From the NCBI GenBank assembly GCA_041677345.1, contig JBAYQE010000025.1, forward strand, positions 1-32,777: a stretch of DNA of 32,777 nt, read 5' to 3'. The DNA comes from JALOAT01 sp041677345 (GTDB lineage Bacteria > Pseudomonadota > Gammaproteobacteria > Thiohalomonadales > Thiohalomonadaceae). A model generated the notes under the pieces. That model did no database searches and was not told the origin of the DNA. It saw nothing but the letters and a program-made list of their open reading frames with translations. Shown piece after piece: positions 1-7,430 of this stretch. Position 1 is the stretch's first letter, and the number at the start of each line of letters is the position of its first letter. Made by a program: the position numbers and the translations under genes.

Positions 1-1284
1 ACCGCCCACGCCCGCAGTCAGGGTGACCAGCAGCCACTGGCCGTGGGACATATCCGGGTTCATGGTGAGCACGGCGAACATCACCGGGATGTTGTCCACC
101 ACCGCCGAGATGATGCCCACCAGAATATTGGCCGTAGTGGCGCCGAGGCCGAGGTACATGGATTCCGAGACCAGCGCCAGGTAGCCCAGGGTGCCGAGGC
201 CGCCCACGCAGAGAACCACGCCATAGAAGAACATCAGCGTGTCCCACTCGGCGCGCTTCATGCTGATGAACACGTCGAAGGTCTTGAAGCGCGGCTTCAC
301 CAACGGCGCGAGCTCGCCGAGCTCCAGTTGCTCGGGGCCCTTGATGGTGCCGTTGGGCGCGTGGAGTTCATGACGGCGGATGAAATAGCCATAGAGCTTG
401 AGCAGGCCGAGGCCGGTCATCATGCCGAGTACCGGCGGCAGGTGCAGGTAGTTGTGACCCGTCACGGCGAGCACCAGGGTGAAGGCGAACAGGCCGATGA
501 CCACAAAGCCGCCGTACTTGACGTGGACTTCCTCGCGCAGCGGTTCGGGCCGCGCCTTGGCTACCGCGAAGGACATGAACAGGGCGGGCACCAGCCAGTT
601 CACCATGGAGGGGATGAACAGGGCAAAGAACTCATGGAATTGCACGATGCCCTTCTGCCACACCATCAGCGTGGTGATGTCGCCGAAGGGGCTGAAGGCG
701 CCGCCGGCGTTGGCGGCGACCACGATGTTGATGCAGGCCACCACCACGAAGGTGGTGTTGCTGCCGCCCACGGCCAGCACCACGGCGGCCATCAGCAGGG
801 CAGTGGTGAGGTTGTCGGCCACCGGCGAGATGAAGAAGGCGAGCAGGCCGGTGAGCCAGAAGATGGTGCGCAGGGTGAAGCCGCGGGAGACCAGCCAGGC
901 GCGCAGCGCGGCGAACACATGGCGCTCGTCCATGGTGTTGATGTAGGTCATGGCCGCCAGCAGGAACAGGAATAGCTCGGCATATTCCAGGATGTTATGT
1001 CGTACCGCGTTACCGGCCGTCTCCATGTCGCCGTGCGTGGCATAGGCAATAGCCACCAGGATCCAGATGACCCCCGCAGCAATCATGACCGGCTTGGACT
1101 TGCGCAGGTGCAGGAATTCCTCGGCGATCACGGCCACGTAGGCGATGACGAAGATCGCCACGGCCACGATACCAAACCCACTGGCGGTGAAATCAATGGC
1201 TGAACCGCTGTCGCTGGCCCATGCAGCAGACGGAAGCAGCGCAAGGAGGGCGGCGGGAAGCAGCCGGCCAATCACTGACATCAT
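1..1284 (-). CDS. nhaD: NhaD-family Na+/H+ antiporter, C-terminus cut by window edge
   Basis: Inner-membrane antiporter exchanging Na+ (or Li+) for H+. I read 428 codons from the ATG at 1284 to the window edge without a stop. NhaD proteins run to about 470-490 residues, so perhaps 50-60 C-terminal residues are missing. Residues 2-24 look like a cleavable signal peptide or first membrane segment ending in AAWAS. Family motifs are visible: SPVADNLTT (about 153-161), AGGAFSPFGDITT (about 193-205) and a late repeat-half VVDNIPVMF. Many hydrophobic helices separate these. A strong ribosome site (AGGAG) lies just upstream; the second of two adjacent ATGs (1281) is spaced slightly better. It lies downstream of lpxB on the same strand but 71 bp away, so it may be its own unit. 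NhaD-type antiporters are common in alkaliphiles, halophiles and marine bacteria. Confidence 0.9.
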   Translation of the reverse strand, partial: MMSVIGRLLPAALLALLPSAAWASDSGSAIDFTASGFGIVAVAIFVIAYVAVIAEEFLHLRKSKPVMIAAGVIWILVAIAYATHGDMETAGNAVRHNILEYAELFLFLLAAMTYINTMDERHVFAALRAWLVSRGFTLRTIFWLTGLLAFFISPVADNLTTALLMAAVVLAVGGSNTTFVVVACINIVVAANAGGAFSPFGDITTLMVWQKGIVQFHEFFALFIPSMVNWLVPALFMSFAVAKARPEPLREEVHVKYGGFVVIGLFAFTLVLAVTGHNYLHLPPVLGMMTGLGLLKLYGYFIRRHELHAPNGTIKGPEQLELGELAPLVKPRFKTFDVFISMKRAEWDTLMFFYGVVLCVGGLGTLGYLALVSESMYLGLGATTANILVGIISAVVDNIPVMFAVLTMNPDMSHGQWLLVTLTAGVGG

Positions 1285-1355
1285 TCTTCTCCTAGAAACT
1301 GATAATCGATGCATCTAGGATGCCAAACAATAAGTTCGTTGGCACCAAAAACCGA

Positions 1356-2504
1356 TCAAGCGGCACGCGACTGGAGCATTGCCAGGGCGAGCGCGCCCAC
1401 CCCGTCGGAATCGCCGCTGGCCCCAAGCCGCTCCCGCATCACCGCCAGACGCTCGCGCATGGCGCGATTGCGCACCTCGTCGAACAGCAGGGCCTCCGCC
1501 TCGGCGGCGACGTTTTCGGGCGTTGCGGCGTCCTGGATCAGTTCCGGGGCGATGCGCTCCCCCGCGACGATGTTGCACAGGCCGATGTGATCCACGCGTA
1601 TGAGCCGGCGCATGATGCGATAACTGAGTGGTGCGATGCGATAGATCACAACGAGCGGCACCTGCATGAGCGCGATTTCCAGCGTCGCCGTGCCCGAGGC
1701 GCTGACAATGGCGTCACAGGCGGCCATCACCTCGTATGCGCGCCTGTCCACCTGGGTCACGGGCAGGTCGCGGCCTGCGAAATAGGGAGCGAAATCGGCC
1801 TCGGAAAGCGTCGACGCCCGCGGCAGCACGAATTGCAGATCCGGGTGGTCGCGGTGCAGCCGGGCGGCCGCATCGAGCAGCACCGGCAGCAGCCGCGTGA
1901 TCTCGCTGCGGCGGCTGCCGGGGAACAGGCCCAGCACCTTGCGTGCGGGATCGAGCCCGAACTGGCGGCACGCGGTTTCGCGCTCCAGGCCGTGCGGCAC
2001 TTCCTCGACCAGGGGATGGCCCACAAACGTCACCGGCACACCGGCCTTTTCGTAGAACGGCACCTCGAACGGAAACACCACGGCCATGTGGTCCACGCGT
2101 TCCTTGATGGTGTATACGCGTTTCTGGCGCCAGGCCCACACCTGGGGGCTGATGTAGTACAGCACCTTGACGCCCAGTTCCTTGGCGGTCTTGGCAAGGC
2201 GCAGGTTGAAATCGGGATAATCGACAAGAATCAGCAGGTCGGGCCGTTCGTCGCGCAGCTTGCGGCGCATGAGCTGCAAAGCGCCGTAGATGGTGTGAAA
2301 GTGCGCCAATACCTCGAACAGGCCCACCACCGCCATGACGCGCGAATCCACCAGCGTTTCCACGCCTTCGGCGCGCATACGGTCACCGCCGATGCCGAAG
2401 AAGCGCACCGACGGATCATGGCGCTTCACCGCCCGCACCAGCCCCGCCGCCCGCGCGTCACCGGAGGCCTCACCGGCGATGATCATGATGTTCTTCGTCG
2501 TCAT
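1356..2504 (-). CDS. lpxB: Lipid-A-disaccharide synthase
   Basis: GT19 glycosyltransferase that joins UDP-2,3-diacyl-glucosamine to lipid X to form the beta-1',6-linked disaccharide of lipid A, at the inner face of the cytoplasmic membrane. The 382-residue length is normal. Seen: N-terminal GEASGD (about 11-16), FGIGGDRM, VDYPDFNLRLA, YYISPQVWAWR, and the C-terminal nucleotide-binding half with FPGSRRSEI and ASGTATLE. The gene is the last of a same-strand series after an oxidoreductase and an aminotransferase of the GnnA/GnnB type, separated from the aminotransferase by a 111-bp palindromic repeat. If that pair works as in Acidithiobacillus, the substrate here would carry a 3-amino-linked acyl chain. 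The lpxD-fabZ-lpxA genes usually beside lpxB are not in the window. Confidence 0.96.
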   Translation of the reverse strand: MTTKNIMIIAGEASGDARAAGLVRAVKRHDPSVRFFGIGGDRMRAEGVETLVDSRVMAVVGLFEVLAHFHTIYGALQLMRRKLRDERPDLLILVDYPDFNLRLAKTAKELGVKVLYYISPQVWAWRQKRVYTIKERVDHMAVVFPFEVPFYEKAGVPVTFVGHPLVEEVPHGLERETACRQFGLDPARKVLGLFPGSRRSEITRLLPVLLDAAARLHRDHPDLQFVLPRASTLSEADFAPYFAGRDLPVTQVDRRAYEVMAACDAIVSASGTATLEIALMQVPLVVIYRIAPLSYRIMRRLIRVDHIGLCNIVAGERIAPELIQDAATPENVAAEAEALLFDEVRNRAMRERLAVMRERLGASGDSDGVGALALAMLQSRAA

Positions 2505-2615
2505 GGTTCGACGCGGAGAACCCAGAGGCGCAGAGGACGCGGAGAAAATGCCATGGGCATTCTCGTCCTCCGCGAGCTCCGCGCCTCCGCGACCTCCGCG
2601 TTTATTCCGGATTAG
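2505..2615. repeat. Imperfect palindromic repeat (ACGCGGAGA/CTCCGCGT type) between gnnB and lpxB
   Basis: The gap is filled by purine-rich units with GCGGAG and GAGGCGCAGAGG on the left, and pyrimidine-rich complements (CTCCGCG, CCTCCGCG repeated) on the right. They meet around a centre of AATGCC-ATG-GGCATT. Transcribed, it would fold into one long imperfect hairpin. Similar 'GCAGAGGCGCGGAG' intergenic repeats are known from many proteobacteria and other phyla. It lies inside the presumed gnnAB-lpxB transcript and could dampen or process lpxB expression, which is inference. Confidence 0.7.
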
Positions 2616-3761
2616 CTATTTGACCGCCTTGGCGATCACCTCAAGCACCTCGTCCACCTGGGCGTTGCTGAGCTCGGGGTAGATGGGCAGGGACAGGCAT
2701 TGGCTGGCGACGTGCTCCGTCACCGGCAGACTCGCGTCCTGGCACACGTCCGCAAAGGCCTTCTGCTGGTGCAGGGGCACGGGGTAGTAGATGGCGTTGG
2801 CGATCCGGGCCTCGTTGAGGGCCTTCTGGATGGCTTCCCGCTGCGGGCTCAGCAAGGTGTACTGGTGATATACGTGGCGGCCCTTGCCGTCCTCGTAGGC
2901 GGGGGTGACACCGTCCAGCTTCGCCAGGCCGGCGCTGTACCGATGGGCCACGCGGCGGCGGCCTTCGTTGAACTGCTCGATGCGCTTGAGCTTCACGCGC
3001 AGGATCACGGCCTGCAGTTCGTCCAGGCGGCTGTTGTAGCCGATGACGTCGTGGTAGTAGCGCACCTTGCTGCCGTGGTTGCGCAGCATGCGCACGCGCT
3101 CGGCCATGCCGGCGTCGTTGGTGGTGACCATGCCGCCGTCGCCGTAGCAGCCCAGGTTCTTGCTGGGGAAGAAGCTGTGGCAGCCGGCCAGGCCGATGCC
3201 GCCGGTCATGACGTCCATGGATGGACTAATGTCGCGAGAGGCAGGATGCCGTAAGCGACCGCCGCCGGTGGCGGCGCCGAAGGACTGGGCGCAGTCCTCG
3301 ATGACCAGCAGCTTGTGCTTGTCGGCGATGGCCTGGATGGCCGCCATGTCGGCGGGCTGGCCGAACAGGTGCACGGGCAGGATGGCGCGGGTCTTCGGCG
3401 TGATGGCGGCCTCGATCTTCGCCGGATCGATGTTGAAGGTGCCCCCATCGATGTCCACGAACACCGGCTCGGCGCCCACGTAGCGGATGGCCTCGGCGGT
3501 GGCGATGAAGGTGAACGCGGTGGTGATCACCTCGTCGCCGGGGCCAATGCCGGCGGCGAGCAGGGCCAGGTGCAGGGCGTCGGTGCCGTTGGCGCAGGAG
3601 ACGGCGTGCTCGACGCCCAGATAGGCCGCGGCTTCCTTTTCGAACTCCTGCACGTTGGGGCCGAGGATGAACTGGGTCTTTTCCAGGGCATCCAGCAGGC
3701 CGCGATCGATTTCCGCCTTGAGGGCCATGTACTGGCCCTTCAGGTCCACCATAGGGATCAT
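2616..3761 (-). CDS. gnnB: DegT/DnrJ/EryC1-type aminotransferase, probable GnnB, with a 16-residue insert
   Basis: PLP-dependent sugar aminotransferase. In the GnnA/GnnB pathway it aminates the 3-keto derivative of UDP-GlcNAc to give the 3-amino sugar that is acylated by LpxA. Seen: FILGPNVQEFE, GTDALHLAL, the PLP-pyridine Asp in IEDCAQS (D156), and the PLP-binding Lys in SFFPSKNLG (K201). ATG overlaps the stop of the upstream oxidoreductase (ATGA), so translation is coupled. Residues about 170-185 are extra compared with the family: the normal loop between SFGA and SFFPSK is about 16 residues and here is 32. Without the insert the Lys would sit at 185. Alternative: an O-antigen enzyme such as WbpE. 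The position next to lpxB favours GnnB. Symbol is by context, not proof. Confidence 0.82.
   Translation of the reverse strand: MIPMVDLKGQYMALKAEIDRGLLDALEKTQFILGPNVQEFEKEAAAYLGVEHAVSCANGTDALHLALLAAGIGPGDEVITTAFTFIATAEAIRYVGAEPVFVDIDGGTFNIDPAKIEAAITPKTRAILPVHLFGQPADMAAIQAIADKHKLLVIEDCAQSFGAATGGGRLRHPASRDISPSMDVMTGGIGLAGCHSFFPSKNLGCYGDGGMVTTNDAGMAERVRMLRNHGSKVRYYHDVIGYNSRLDELQAVILRVKLKRIEQFNEGRRRVAHRYSAGLAKLDGVTPAYEDGKGRHVYHQYTLLSPQREAIQKALNEARIANAIYYPVPLHQQKAFADVCQDASLPVTEHVASQCLSLPIYPELSNAQVDEVLEVIAKAVK
3207..3254. repeat. 48-bp in-frame insert in the aminotransferase gene with palindromic core
   Basis: This segment encodes residues about 170-185 of the aminotransferase and is absent from the usual family spacing. 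It contains the perfect inverted repeat GTCCAT-GG-ATGGAC (3213-3226). A 9-bp direct repeat GCCGCCGGT (3198-3206 and 3261-3269) brackets the insert. The length is a multiple of three and the segment has no stop in the coding frame. It resembles a small palindromic intergenic element that landed in a gene and was tolerated. Exact boundaries are estimated. Confidence 0.55.
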
Positions 3762-4702
3762 TGCTTTTCTCCGGTAAGAAGTTCGGTAATCCAGATGGCC
3801 GTCTTCAGGGCGTCGCGGCCGTCTTCGCCGGTGACCGGCGGGGGCGTGCCCTGTTCGATGGCGGCGAGGAAGGCCTCGAGTTCCGCGCGGATGGCGTCGG
3901 AGTTCTCGAAAATGCTCTCCTCGGAAGTGATCTCGGGAATGCCCGGAAACATCTCCTTGTTACCCTTGCGGTGCACGGAAAGGACCTTGTCCTGGAAGTC
4001 CACGGAGATGTAGGCGTCGGGCTGGAAGATGCGCATCTTGCGCTGGGGCTTCATGCTCACGCGGCTGGCCGTGACGTTGGCCACGCAGCCGTTCTCGAAC
4101 GTGAGGCGCGCGTTGGCGATGTCGATCTCCCTGGTGAGCACTGTCACGCCGTTGGTGTCGATCTTGGTGATGGGCGAGCGCACCAGGTTCTGGATGATGT
4201 CGATGTCGTGAATCATGAGATCGAGCACCACGTTCACGTCGGCGCCGCGCGGCTTGAACGGGGCGAGGCGATGGGACTCGATGAACTGCGGCCGGTCGAG
4301 CACCTTCTCCAGGGCCATGACCGCGGAGTTGAAACGCTCGAGATGGCCGATCTGCAGCACCAGGTTCTTCTGCTTCGCCAGGGCGATGAGTTCATCGGCC
4401 TCGGCCACGGTAACCGTCATGGGCTTTTCCAGCATCACGTGCACGCCGTGGGCCAGGAATTCCTTGGCAACGGCGTGGTGGAGCTGGGTGGGGACCACGA
4501 TGCTCACCGCATCGACCTTGCCGAACAGCTGGCGGTAGTCGGTGAGGGCTTCGGTCTTGAGTTCGTCGGCCACGCGCTGTGCGGTTTCAGCGCAGGCGTC
4601 GACGACGGCGATCAATTCGGAGTTAGGGAGTGCCGCATACTTCTGAGCATGGAAGCGGCCGAGGTAGCCCACGCCGATGACGGCGGTTCGCAGCTTTTTC
4701 AA
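3758..4702 (-). CDS. gnnA: Gfo/Idh/MocA-family NAD-dependent sugar oxidoreductase, probable GnnA
   Basis: Predicted to oxidise the 3-hydroxyl of UDP-GlcNAc to the 3-keto sugar, the step before GnnB transamination. The protein has 314 residues. Rossmann fold at the N-terminus with GVGYLGRFHAQKY (about 10-22), then VPTQLHH and the family signature EKPMTVTVAEAD (about 93-104), a glycine/His segment IGHLERFN, and HDIDII in the substrate domain. It starts the three-gene series gnnA-gnnB-lpxB and overlaps gnnB by the ATGA arrangement. The rnhB gene is divergent upstream. It could instead be a WbpB-like O-antigen enzyme acting on a uronic acid substrate; the lpxB linkage argues against this but does not exclude it. 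Confidence 0.82.
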   Translation of the reverse strand: MKKLRTAVIGVGYLGRFHAQKYAALPNSELIAVVDACAETAQRVADELKTEALTDYRQLFGKVDAVSIVVPTQLHHAVAKEFLAHGVHVMLEKPMTVTVAEADELIALAKQKNLVLQIGHLERFNSAVMALEKVLDRPQFIESHRLAPFKPRGADVNVVLDLMIHDIDIIQNLVRSPITKIDTNGVTVLTREIDIANARLTFENGCVANVTASRVSMKPQRKMRIFQPDAYISVDFQDKVLSVHRKGNKEMFPGIPEITSEESIFENSDAIRAELEAFLAAIEQGTPPPVTGEDGRDALKTAIWITELLTGEKQ

Positions 4703-4839
4703 CGGGGAAATCCTGATTGTGAGACGTTGTTCCGGTGGTCCGCGGCGGGGCCGTTAACCGGGCGCAAATGGTCGCATTTGCCAAGGGTTAAATCAATGCG
4801 GATGGCTTGGGCACGGGGTGTCGGGTATGCTTGCGCACC

Positions 4840-5442
4840 ATGATGAAGCAGCAAGCCAGTTTCGATTTTTCCTCCGGCGCCGGCCGGTTGGCGGGCGTGG
4901 ATGAGGCGGGCCGCGGTCCCTTGGCGGGGCCGGTGGTCGCCGCCGCGGTGATACTCGACCCTGCGCGCCCCATCGCCGGCCTGGACGACTCCAAGAAGCT
5001 CAGCGAAGCGGGCCGCGATGCCCTGTTCTCGCTGATCAAGGAACGTGCCCTGGGCTGGGCCGTTGGACGCGCCGAGGTGGAGGAAATCGACGGCATCAAC
5101 ATCCTGCAGGCCACCCTGCTGGCCATGCGCCGCGCCCTCGAGGCGCTGACCCCGGCCCCCGAGCACGCCCTCATCGACGGCAACCGCTGCCCCGAGGGGC
5201 TGGCCTGCACGGCGGAGTGGGTGATTGACGGCGACGCCAAGATCGAAGCCATCAGCGCCGCCTCCATCATCGCCAAGGTGACCCGCGACCGGGAAATGGT
5301 CGCCCTGGACAAACGATTCCCCGGCTACGGCTTTGCCAAGCACAAGGGCTACGGCACGGCCGAACACCTCAAGGCCCTCGACAGCCTCGGTCCCTGTCCC
5401 ATCCACCGCCACAGCTTCGCGCCGGTCAAGTCGCGGCTTTGA
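4840..5442 (+). CDS. rnhB: Ribonuclease HII
   Basis: Removes RNA from RNA-DNA hybrids, including single misincorporated ribonucleotides, in the cytoplasm. The product is 200 residues. Seen: catalytic DEAGRG (21-26), DDSKKLSEAGR, IDGNRCPEG, then AISAASIIAKVTRD and YGFAKHKGYGT with C-terminal CPIHRHSF. I chose the ATG at 4840 (a second ATG follows at once); an upstream in-frame start at 4807 would add 11 unconserved residues. There is no clear ribosome site, and a TATGCT hexamer ends 8 bp before the ATG, so the mRNA may be nearly leaderless. In many Gammaproteobacteria rnhB follows lpxB; here it is still close but divergent. Confidence 0.95.
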   Translation: MMKQQASFDFSSGAGRLAGVDEAGRGPLAGPVVAAAVILDPARPIAGLDDSKKLSEAGRDALFSLIKERALGWAVGRAEVEEIDGINILQATLLAMRRALEALTPAPEHALIDGNRCPEGLACTAEWVIDGDAKIEAISAASIIAKVTRDREMVALDKRFPGYGFAKHKGYGTAEHLKALDSLGPCPIHRHSFAPVKSRL

Positions 5443-5499
5443 TGGAGCAACCGCGGTGGCCACGGAGAAAGCCGCGATTCTTCCGATTACATCTCCTTG

Positions 5500-5568
5500 G
5501 TGGGAGCGAGCTTCCGCTCGCGACCCGGGTTGGCTGCAATCCAATCGCGAGCAGAAGCTCGCTCCCAC
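5500..5568. repeat. REP pair (BIME-like), GGGAGCGAGCTTCCGCTCGCGA family
   Basis: Two copies of a 23-bp palindromic unit lie in opposite orientation (5501-5523 and 5546-5568), separated by about 22 bp. They differ at one position (TTCC versus TTCT in the loop). They sit in the 176-bp gap between the convergent rnhB and uvsE-like pseudogene and could act as a bidirectional terminator or mRNA-stabilising hairpin. The first unit recurs identically at 28798-28820. Confidence 0.85.
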
Positions 5569-5618
5569 GGCAGGATGCCCCTAGAGCGCTGTCACGCAAG
5601 CGCAGCGCGCCAACGTGA

Positions 5619-6381
5619 CTACCGCAGGTTTACCAGCCATTCCCGTTGCAAGCGGGCGATGGCCTGTTCCTTGCCCTTGGCCTCCACTTCGATCCACGGC
5701 GCGCGTGCGTATGCCGAGGGCATGACGGTGATGTCATCGGCGTGGCGCCGATCGGTGAGGGCGTCGCGGCCGTTGGCGATGTGCACGAGCTGCCACGCGG
5801 GATCGGGCCAGGTGCGGGCGGCGGCGGCCGTGAATTCGGCGATGCTGGGGTGTTCGTAGCTGTCCAGTTGGCGAAAGCACACGTGGTGATGGGCGTCGAA
5901 CACCATGGGCACGCCCGCATCCTTACAGATGGCGAGAATCTCCTCCGCGTCATAGCGACTCTCGTCGTTTTCCAGCGCGATGCGCCCGTGCATGGCGAGG
6001 ATGCGCAGGCTGTTTGCCACCACCGCCCCGGACTCTGAATTCAGCACCACGAACTGATTCGGATGCATGACCAGGCACACACCCAGCGCGTCCGCACCGC
6101 GCCCGATCGTGGCCAGGCCATTTTCGATTTCCTCCAGCAGCGGCACCCCCGTGGGGTCATCGGCGAAGGGAAAGATCCCCGAGGGGATGCGGTACAGGCG
6201 AATGCCCAGTTGGATGCAAAAGCCTGGCGCGCGTGCCAGCGTGGCCAGGTTGGCCGCGTAGATCTCGCGCAGCATGGCTGCGCGCCGCCGGCCTTGCAGC
6301 CAACAGGCGTGTGCGCGTCACCGTGCAGTAACGCAAGGCGCCGCTGCGCGTGATGCAGACCAGCCCGAGGTTGGGATGCAT
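5619..6381 (-). pseudogene. UV damage endonuclease (UvsE/UVDE-like), broken by frameshift and internal deletion
   Basis: The intact family is a TIM-barrel, metal-dependent endonuclease that nicks DNA 5' to UV photoproducts. Read from the ATG at 6381 the frame gives LGLVCITRSGALRYCTVTRT, the usual N-terminus, then goes out of frame near 6300. A frame that restores LREIYAANL and YRIPSGIFPFADD begins just after. Adding two bases at CTGTTGG-CTGCAAGG would rejoin them as LLALQGRRRAAML. A second lesion is at about 5983: VVANSLRILAMHGR runs straight into IALENDESRYDAEEIL, where relatives have roughly 45-50 more residues including the INIHGGK-type metal-site segment. MHPNQFVVL, FDAHHHVCF and EVEAKGKEQAI remain. 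The remaining 218-codon frame from 6275 may still be translated, but an active enzyme is unlikely. Confidence 0.85.
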
Positions 6382-6503
6382 GGGCCGAACCGGTTGCCGT
6401 CTTCGCAAAGCATCGGCCAGCACGCGGCCGCGGACAAACGCCCGCTTGGCGCTGGACGTGACCGCGCATAGGCTTTTCTGGACAGGTGGTGCGGGAGGCG
6501 GCC

Positions 6504-7427
6504 ATGTACGCCATCGTGGTGCACGGCGGTGCGGGCGTATGCGGGGGAGTGCATGTGGAACCCGCGTTGCAGGGCGTGCGCAGAGCCGCCGAGGTGGGGC
6601 GCGCCGTGCTGGTGCAGGCCGGCAGCGCTCTCGATGCCGTGATCGCCGCAGTGGTGGTGCTGGAGGACGAGCCGGCCTTCAACGCCGGCACCGGCTCGGT
6701 GCTCAACCTGGACGGCGAGGTGGAGATGGACGCCGGGGTCATGGTGTCGGCAGGCCTGCGCACCGGCAATGTGGCCGCACTCCGGCGCGTGAAGAATCCT
6801 GTGGCGGTGGCGCGCGCCGTGATGGAACAGAGCGATCACGTGCTGCTGGCGGGTGAAGGCGCGTTGCGCTTTGCGCGGACCCTGGGCTTTGTCGACCACG
6901 ACCCGATCATCCCCGAGCGTCGCGCCGGCTGGCAGCGGGCCCGCGAGGCCATGCAAAGGCGCGGCGACGCCTACCTGCCCCGACTGCATGACCTCCTCGC
7001 ACGCCATCCCGAACTGCCCGCGGGCACCGTGGGCGCCGTGGCCCTGGACGTGCACGGGCAAATCGCCGCGGCCACCTCCACGGGCGGCGTCACCCTCAAG
7101 CTGCCCGGGCGTATCGGCGACACGCCTCTACCGGGTGCGGGCAACTACGCCACGGCGGCGGCGGGGGTGTCGGCCACGGGCAAGGGGGAACTCATGATGC
7201 GCTTTGTCACCGCTGCGGCGGTCTGTGCCCGGGCCGTCGAGGGCGGCATCCAGGCCGCGATAGACGGCGTGCTTGCGGATATGCGTGCCAGCGTGGGCGA
7301 CGATGTGGGCATCATTGGCCTGGACCGTCACGGCCGCGTGGGCATCGGCCATCTCACGCCCGCCATGCCACACGCCTGGGCCGTGGAAGATCAGCCAATC
7401 AGTGCGCGCATTGTGCGCCGCGAATGA
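6504..7427 (+). CDS. Isoaspartyl peptidase / L-asparaginase (Ntn hydrolase, IaaA-type)
   Basis: Cleaves beta-aspartyl (isoaspartyl) dipeptides and possibly asparagine. The precursor autocleaves to alpha and beta subunits before the catalytic Thr. The product has 307 residues. Seen: IVVHGGAG at the N-terminus, AFNAGTGSVLN (about 58-68), the autocleavage site AGTVGAVALD with predicted nucleophile Thr175, then ATSTGGVTLKLPGRIGDTP and GAGNYA. The ATG at 6504 is preceded by GGGAGG at good spacing, so I prefer it over the in-frame GTG at 6486. It is convergent with the next gene, 3 bp apart. The residue pattern fits the plant-type/IaaA family rather than bacterial type I/II asparaginases. Confidence 0.93.
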   Translation: MYAIVVHGGAGVCGGVHVEPALQGVRRAAEVGRAVLVQAGSALDAVIAAVVVLEDEPAFNAGTGSVLNLDGEVEMDAGVMVSAGLRTGNVAALRRVKNPVAVARAVMEQSDHVLLAGEGALRFARTLGFVDHDPIIPERRAGWQRAREAMQRRGDAYLPRLHDLLARHPELPAGTVGAVALDVHGQIAAATSTGGVTLKLPGRIGDTPLPGAGNYATAAAGVSATGKGELMMRFVTAAAVCARAVEGGIQAAIDGVLADMRASVGDDVGIIGLDRHGRVGIGHLTPAMPHAWAVEDQPISARIVRRE

Positions 7428-7430
7428 GGC

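Noticed and set aside
43..975. 310-codon plus-strand open frame
   Set aside because: Antisense to nhaD; His/Glu/Gly-rich translation typical of antisense to membrane-protein codons.
1320..2615. 431-codon plus-strand open frame
   Set aside because: Antisense to lpxB and its flanking repeat, with no motif.
2616..4702. O-antigen WbpB/WbpE cluster
   Set aside because: Not excluded, but the pair leads into lpxB and no other O-antigen genes are beside it; the GnnA/GnnB reading fits the context better.
5500..5568. Phage attachment site or CRISPR fragment
   Set aside because: The repeats are inverted palindromes of REP type, not direct repeats with spacers, and no integrase or cas gene is present.
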